Shown: one piece after another, positions 60,753 through 64,000 of the stretch
How the letters are laid out: every line of letters begins with the position of its first letter
Position numbering within the stretch: position 1 is the first letter of the stretch
Source: Pseudomonas shirazensis
Lineage (GTDB): Bacteria; Pseudomonadota; Gammaproteobacteria; Pseudomonadales; Pseudomonadaceae
DNA: 64,000 nucleotides
Reading direction: 5' to 3'
NCBI RefSeq assembly: GCF_014268785.2
Contig: NZ_JABWRD020000003.1
Location: forward strand, 496,001-560,000
The notes under the pieces: generated by a model
Databases searched by the model: none
What the model saw: the letters and a program-made list of their open reading frames with translations, nothing else
What the model was told of the DNA's origin: nothing
Program-made: the position numbers and the translations under genes

Positions 60753-61340
60753 ATGAGTGATCCGTTTCTTGGTGAAATCAGAATGTTTGCCGGCAATTTC
60801 GCGCCGCGTGGCTGGGCACTCTGCCAGGGGCAGTTGCTGCCCATCGTGCAGAATCAGGCGCTGTTCTCATTGTTAGGCACCTATTACGGCGGCAACGGCA
60901 CGACAAACTTCGCCCTGCCTGACTTGCGCGGTCGCGCGGCGATCGGCACCGGCCAAGGCCCCGCCTTGTCTCAAATCGATCTGGGCGAATCATCGGGCAG
61001 CGAAGCGGTCACTCTGACCGCGAACAATCTCCCGCAGGTGCCGGTCAACCTGGCTGCGGTGAAAGCTACAGTTGCTGTGCCGGCATTCAGCGGTGACGCC
61101 GACAGCAACTTGCCCGCGAGCAACCGTGTGCTGGCCAAGTCAGTGGATGCCGACGGTAGTGGTGTGAACGTCAGTATCTTCAGCGAAAGCGCCGCTGATA
61201 CCGCGCTCACAGCGTTCCAGGCGCCATTGACCGGATCGGCCACGGCTGGCGGCAATTCGCTCCCGGTCAGCGTGCGCAATCCCTCTCTGGGCGTGAACAT
61301 GATCATTGCGGTTGAGGGTATTTACCCGTCGCGCAACTAA
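60753..61340 (+). CDS. Phage tail collar-domain protein (MdpB-like)
   Basis: A 195-residue protein with an N-terminal tail-collar domain (about 5-60): FLGEIRMFAGNFAPRGWALC, QGQLLPIVQNQALFSLLGT, YYGGNGTTNFALPDLRGRA. The rest is a repetitive beta-rich body ending NMIIAVEGIYPSRN. GGAG precedes ATG 60753. Proteins of this type (microcystin-dependent/MdpB) are found outside phages, often near large secreted proteins. No other phage structural gene is present. It may be a cargo or surface partner of the cluster. Confidence 0.9.
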   Translation: MSDPFLGEIRMFAGNFAPRGWALCQGQLLPIVQNQALFSLLGTYYGGNGTTNFALPDLRGRAAIGTGQGPALSQIDLGESSGSEAVTLTANNLPQVPVNLAAVKATVAVPAFSGDADSNLPASNRVLAKSVDADGSGVNVSIFSESAADTALTAFQAPLTGSATAGGNSLPVSVRNPSLGVNMIIAVEGIYPSRN

Positions 61341-61466
61341 GCTTGACAGGTACGGCGCCTGCCGCAGCTACGACGCTGCGGCAGGCGCCGGCAATTCCCA
61401 AGGACATTGCCGGTTTCCGTCAGGAGGCCGGCTGGAAACACCAGCACAAGGCTGAGCGAGGACATC

Positions 61467-64000
61467 ATGGCATTCTGGAAACGCGGCACGCGCACCACCC
61501 CACCTACCGTTTCCGTGAATTCGCCGAGCCTGATTCAGGCCCTCGAACCACGCATGATGTTCGACGCCTCGGTGCCGGTCGTTGCCGACCAGGCGGCAGT
61601 GGCCGTCGAAGCCGCTGCCGCTGCCGCGGGGCACGACCCGGCCAGCAGCCAGGATGCCGCCAGCGAGCATGACCCCGCACCCGCCACGGCCGCGCCGGCC
61701 ACCGCTTCGGCGGATGTCGCCGGCGGCCAGGAAGTGGTGTTCATCGACTCGGCCGTCAGCGATTACCAGAAGCTGATCGCCGGCCTGCCCGAAGGCGTCG
61801 AAGTGGTGGTGCTGGACAACAGCAAGGACGGCCTCAAGCAGATCGCCGACTACCTCGACGGGCGCAAGGACATTGCCTCGATCGATATCATCAGCCATGG
61901 CGACGCGGGCTATATCTACCTGGCCGGCGATGCGATCTGGACCAATCAGTTAGACGCCCATGCGGCCGACCTGGCGCGCATCGGTGCCAGCCTGGCCGAA
62001 GGCGGTGATGTGCGCTTCTTCGCCTGCAATACCGGCGCAGGCGCCGAGGGCCAGCAGTTCGTCAACGAAGTGTCGCGCCTGACCGGTGCTGATGTTGGTG
62101 CCTCGAGCGATTCCACCGGCAACCGTGCCGGTGAGGACTGGCAGCTGGAAACCGTCGCTGGCGCAGTCGCCAGTGGAGTCGGTGTGCAGCGCGGCGACCT
62201 GTCGGCGTTCACCACCTCGCTGGCAACCATCACCGTCACCGACACCGATGCTTCGTCGACCGTGGTCAACGGCAAGGTCTCGCTCGCCGAGGCCATCCAG
62301 GCCGCCAACGGCGATGTCTCGGTGGATGGCTCAGCGGCCGGCAGCGGCAGTGACATCATCGTCTTCCACCAGGACCTCAAGGGCCAGACCATTCGCTGGT
62401 CATCTGCGACCGCCTTGGCCGTGACCAGCACGATCACCATCAACGGTGATGTCGACGGCGACGGCGTCGGCGACATCATCCTCAGTGGTGACGTCAACAA
62501 CAGCGGCTCGCGTGACGCGCTGGAGGCCTCCGGCCTTTCCATCAATGCCGGCGGCTCACTGACTGTGCAAAATCTGGACTTCCGCCACTTTTCCGGCAAC
62601 ATTACCGGCGGCGTCCTGCGTGCCAACGGTGGCACGCTGATGGTTGAAGATTCGAACTTCCAGAACAACTCGGGCACCGTGATCAACTCCAGCACGTCGG
62701 TGGGCACCGCCATCACGCTGCGCAACAGCACCTTGCACGACAACAGCAGCACGATCGTTGGGGCAACCGCCATGAGCTCGTTGGTGCGGTTGGCCGGCCC
62801 CGGTAGTTATGTGCTCGAGAACGTTGCGATCTACAACAACAGTGGTACCCATGCTGGCGGCGGCACAGTAGCTTCAGGGGGTATCCTGATCCTGAGCTCG
62901 GCCACGGTACAGATCGTCAACAGCACCATTGCCAACAACGTGTTTACCAATACCGGCGCGGGCGGCATCAGCAGCGCCGGCCTCGGCTGGACGGGAACTG
63001 CGACGGGACTGATCACCGTGCAGAACACCATCATCAGCGGCAATACGGTCAACAGCGTTGATGCCAATCTGCAAGCTGGCACCGCCTACACCGACACCAC
63101 CAACCTGATTGGCACCACCGTCAACTTCGTCGACGCCGCCAATGGCGACCTGCGCCTGGCAGCCAGCGCCAGCAATGCGATCAACCAGGGCACCAGTACG
63201 GGTGCGCCCACCACCGACCTGCGTGGCTTCGAGCGTCCGCGCGGCGGCGCGGTGGATATCGGCGCCTACGAGGTGCTGTACGACACCGCGCCGCTGGTCG
63301 ACCTCGACAGCACCACGCCCGGTAACGACAGCAGTGTCAATTTCAACGGCAGCGCGGTGCCGCTGCTGCCGAACATCGTCATCACCCAGAGCGACGGCGA
63401 CACCCAGGTCAGCGGTGCCAACCTTAGCTTGAGCGGCAGCCTCGATGGCAGCAACGAAGTGCTGCTGCTCAGCGCCGGCCAGCTCGCTACCGCTGCCAGC
63501 TACGGCATCAGCGTGACCGGCTCGGGCACCTCGACACTGGCCCTCAGCGGTGTCGCCACGCTGGCCCAGTACCGCACAGTGCTGGCTGCAGTGCAGTACA
63601 GCAACAGCACGCCGGCCTATACCGCGGGCCTGCGCAGCGTGACCGTGCTGGTCAACGATGACATGGGCAGCACCTCGCACACTGCGCTGGTGGACGTGCA
63701 GCCGCTGAATGCTGCGCCGGTCATCGGCAACCTCAACGGCGATAGTGCCGCCTTCACTCAAGGTGGCGGCGCGGTGCTGATTGACGCCGGCGGTAACGCT
63801 ACGGTGAGCGACAGCGACTCGACCGATTTTGCCGGTGGTGCGTTGACCGTATCGGTCACGGCCAATGCCGCTCCGGGCGAGGACCGCCTGGCGATTCGCA
63901 ACCAAGGCAACGGTGCCGGCCAGATCGGCGTCAGTGGCAGCAGCGTCAGCTACGGCGGCACCGTGATCGGCACGCTCAGCGGCGGCACCAATGGCGCCAA
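61467..64000 (+). CDS. Giant LEPR-motif / DUF4347 surface or secreted protein, N-terminal part
   Basis: An open frame of 844 codons runs to the window end without a stop. ATG 61467 follows GAGG with 5 bases between. The N-terminus carries the LEPR motif (ALEPRMMFDA, residues 25-34), seen on many giant type-I-secreted proteins, then an Ala-rich linker and a DUF4347 domain (about 88-240) with IISHGDAG (H144) and FFACNTG (C187). A right-handed beta-helix-like repeat region (about 330-590; NSNF-, NSTL-type repeats) ends with DLRGFERPRGGAVDIGAYEV, the choice-of-anchor-Q type ending. Cadherin/VCBS-like beta-sandwich repeats start after about 600. Likely an adhesin, but the C-terminus is not in the window. 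Confidence 0.88.
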   Translation, partial: MAFWKRGTRTTPPTVSVNSPSLIQALEPRMMFDASVPVVADQAAVAVEAAAAAAGHDPASSQDAASEHDPAPATAAPATASADVAGGQEVVFIDSAVSDYQKLIAGLPEGVEVVVLDNSKDGLKQIADYLDGRKDIASIDIISHGDAGYIYLAGDAIWTNQLDAHAADLARIGASLAEGGDVRFFACNTGAGAEGQQFVNEVSRLTGADVGASSDSTGNRAGEDWQLETVAGAVASGVGVQRGDLSAFTTSLATITVTDTDASSTVVNGKVSLAEAIQAANGDVSVDGSAAGSGSDIIVFHQDLKGQTIRWSSATALAVTSTITINGDVDGDGVGDIILSGDVNNSGSRDALEASGLSINAGGSLTVQNLDFRHFSGNITGGVLRANGGTLMVEDSNFQNNSGTVINSSTSVGTAITLRNSTLHDNSSTIVGATAMSSLVRLAGPGSYVLENVAIYNNSGTHAGGGTVASGGILILSSATVQIVNSTIANNVFTNTGAGGISSAGLGWTGTATGLITVQNTIISGNTVNSVDANLQAGTAYTDTTNLIGTTVNFVDAANGDLRLAASASNAINQGTSTGAPTTDLRGFERPRGGAVDIGAYEVLYDTAPLVDLDSTTPGNDSSVNFNGSAVPLLPNIVITQSDGDTQVSGANLSLSGSLDGSNEVLLLSAGQLATAASYGISVTGSGTSTLALSGVATLAQYRTVLAAVQYSNSTPAYTAGLRSVTVLVNDDMGSTSHTALVDVQPLNAAPVIGNLNGDSAAFTQGGGAVLIDAGGNATVSDSDSTDFAGGALTVSVTANAAPGEDRLAIRNQGNGAGQIGVSGSSVSYGGTVIGTLSGGTNGA

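Noticed and set aside
60753..61340. Prophage remnant
   Set aside because: Only a tail-collar domain protein is present; no other phage gene is nearby and the domain is common in non-phage secreted proteins.

Overview
The window is a GC-rich stretch of a Pseudomonas chromosome, most likely the P. putida/P. fluorescens lineage. This rests on gene order (rodA-mltB-rlpA-dacA-ybeD-lipB-lipA, holA-lptE-leuS, lnt-corC-ybeY-phoH, hemL-thiE-thiD-ladS, amn-rluE, hrpB, rhlE), which follows the P. aeruginosa PA4002 to PA3950 order as I remember it, and on REP sequences of the 'gagcggccttgtg / ccgctccta' type. No tRNA, rRNA or CRISPR array was seen.

Layout. 1-7036: cell-elongation and peptidoglycan genes plus lipoate synthesis. 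7073-13078 (minus): a lipoprotein lytic transglycosylase, a small arfA ribosome-rescue gene whose coding region contains a terminator-like hairpin, holA, lptE and leuS. 13318-18441: a small unknown gene, a YdcF-like protein, then lnt-corC-ybeY-phoH. miaB, expected next to phoH, is absent. 18650-22441: DUF1820, a Sel1-repeat protein, hemL, thiE, thiD. 22707-30595: a LadS-like sensor kinase without a receiver domain, an acyl-CoA dehydrogenase, amn, rluE, DUF2788, an Lrp-type regulator, a candidate small RNA marked by an orphan terminator, and a DUF6515 protein. 30710-31934 and 50843-52067: two nearly identical IS110-family insertion sequences, both inside REP sequences. Their upstream non-coding ends fold into what looks like a complete bridge RNA whose guide loops match the REP target and the element's own ends. 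Between them: a cation efflux protein, hrpB, a membrane-anchored phosphatase/nuclease-like protein, YciC, DUF2076, a NYN nuclease, rhlE, a flavoprotein, a histone-deacetylase-like amidohydrolase, tesB, a HAD phosphatase, an oxidoreductase, and a glucarate catabolic unit (FadR-type regulator, MFS transporter, gudD) with three operator-like palindromes. 52523-53917: gabP.

54045 to the window end is the least ordinary region. It starts with three tightly overlapping genes: a HlyD-like adaptor, a GAF-HlyD fusion, and a PqqD-like/M50-protease/HlyD fusion. They are followed by an AspH-type hydroxylase, a sulfotransferase-like protein, a GNAT acetyltransferase, a phage-tail-collar-domain protein and the start of a giant LEPR-motif/DUF4347 surface or secreted protein that runs off the end. 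I infer an export-and-modification system for one or more secreted proteins. No ABC ATPase or TolC-type outer-membrane gene is present in the window, and the substrate is not proven.
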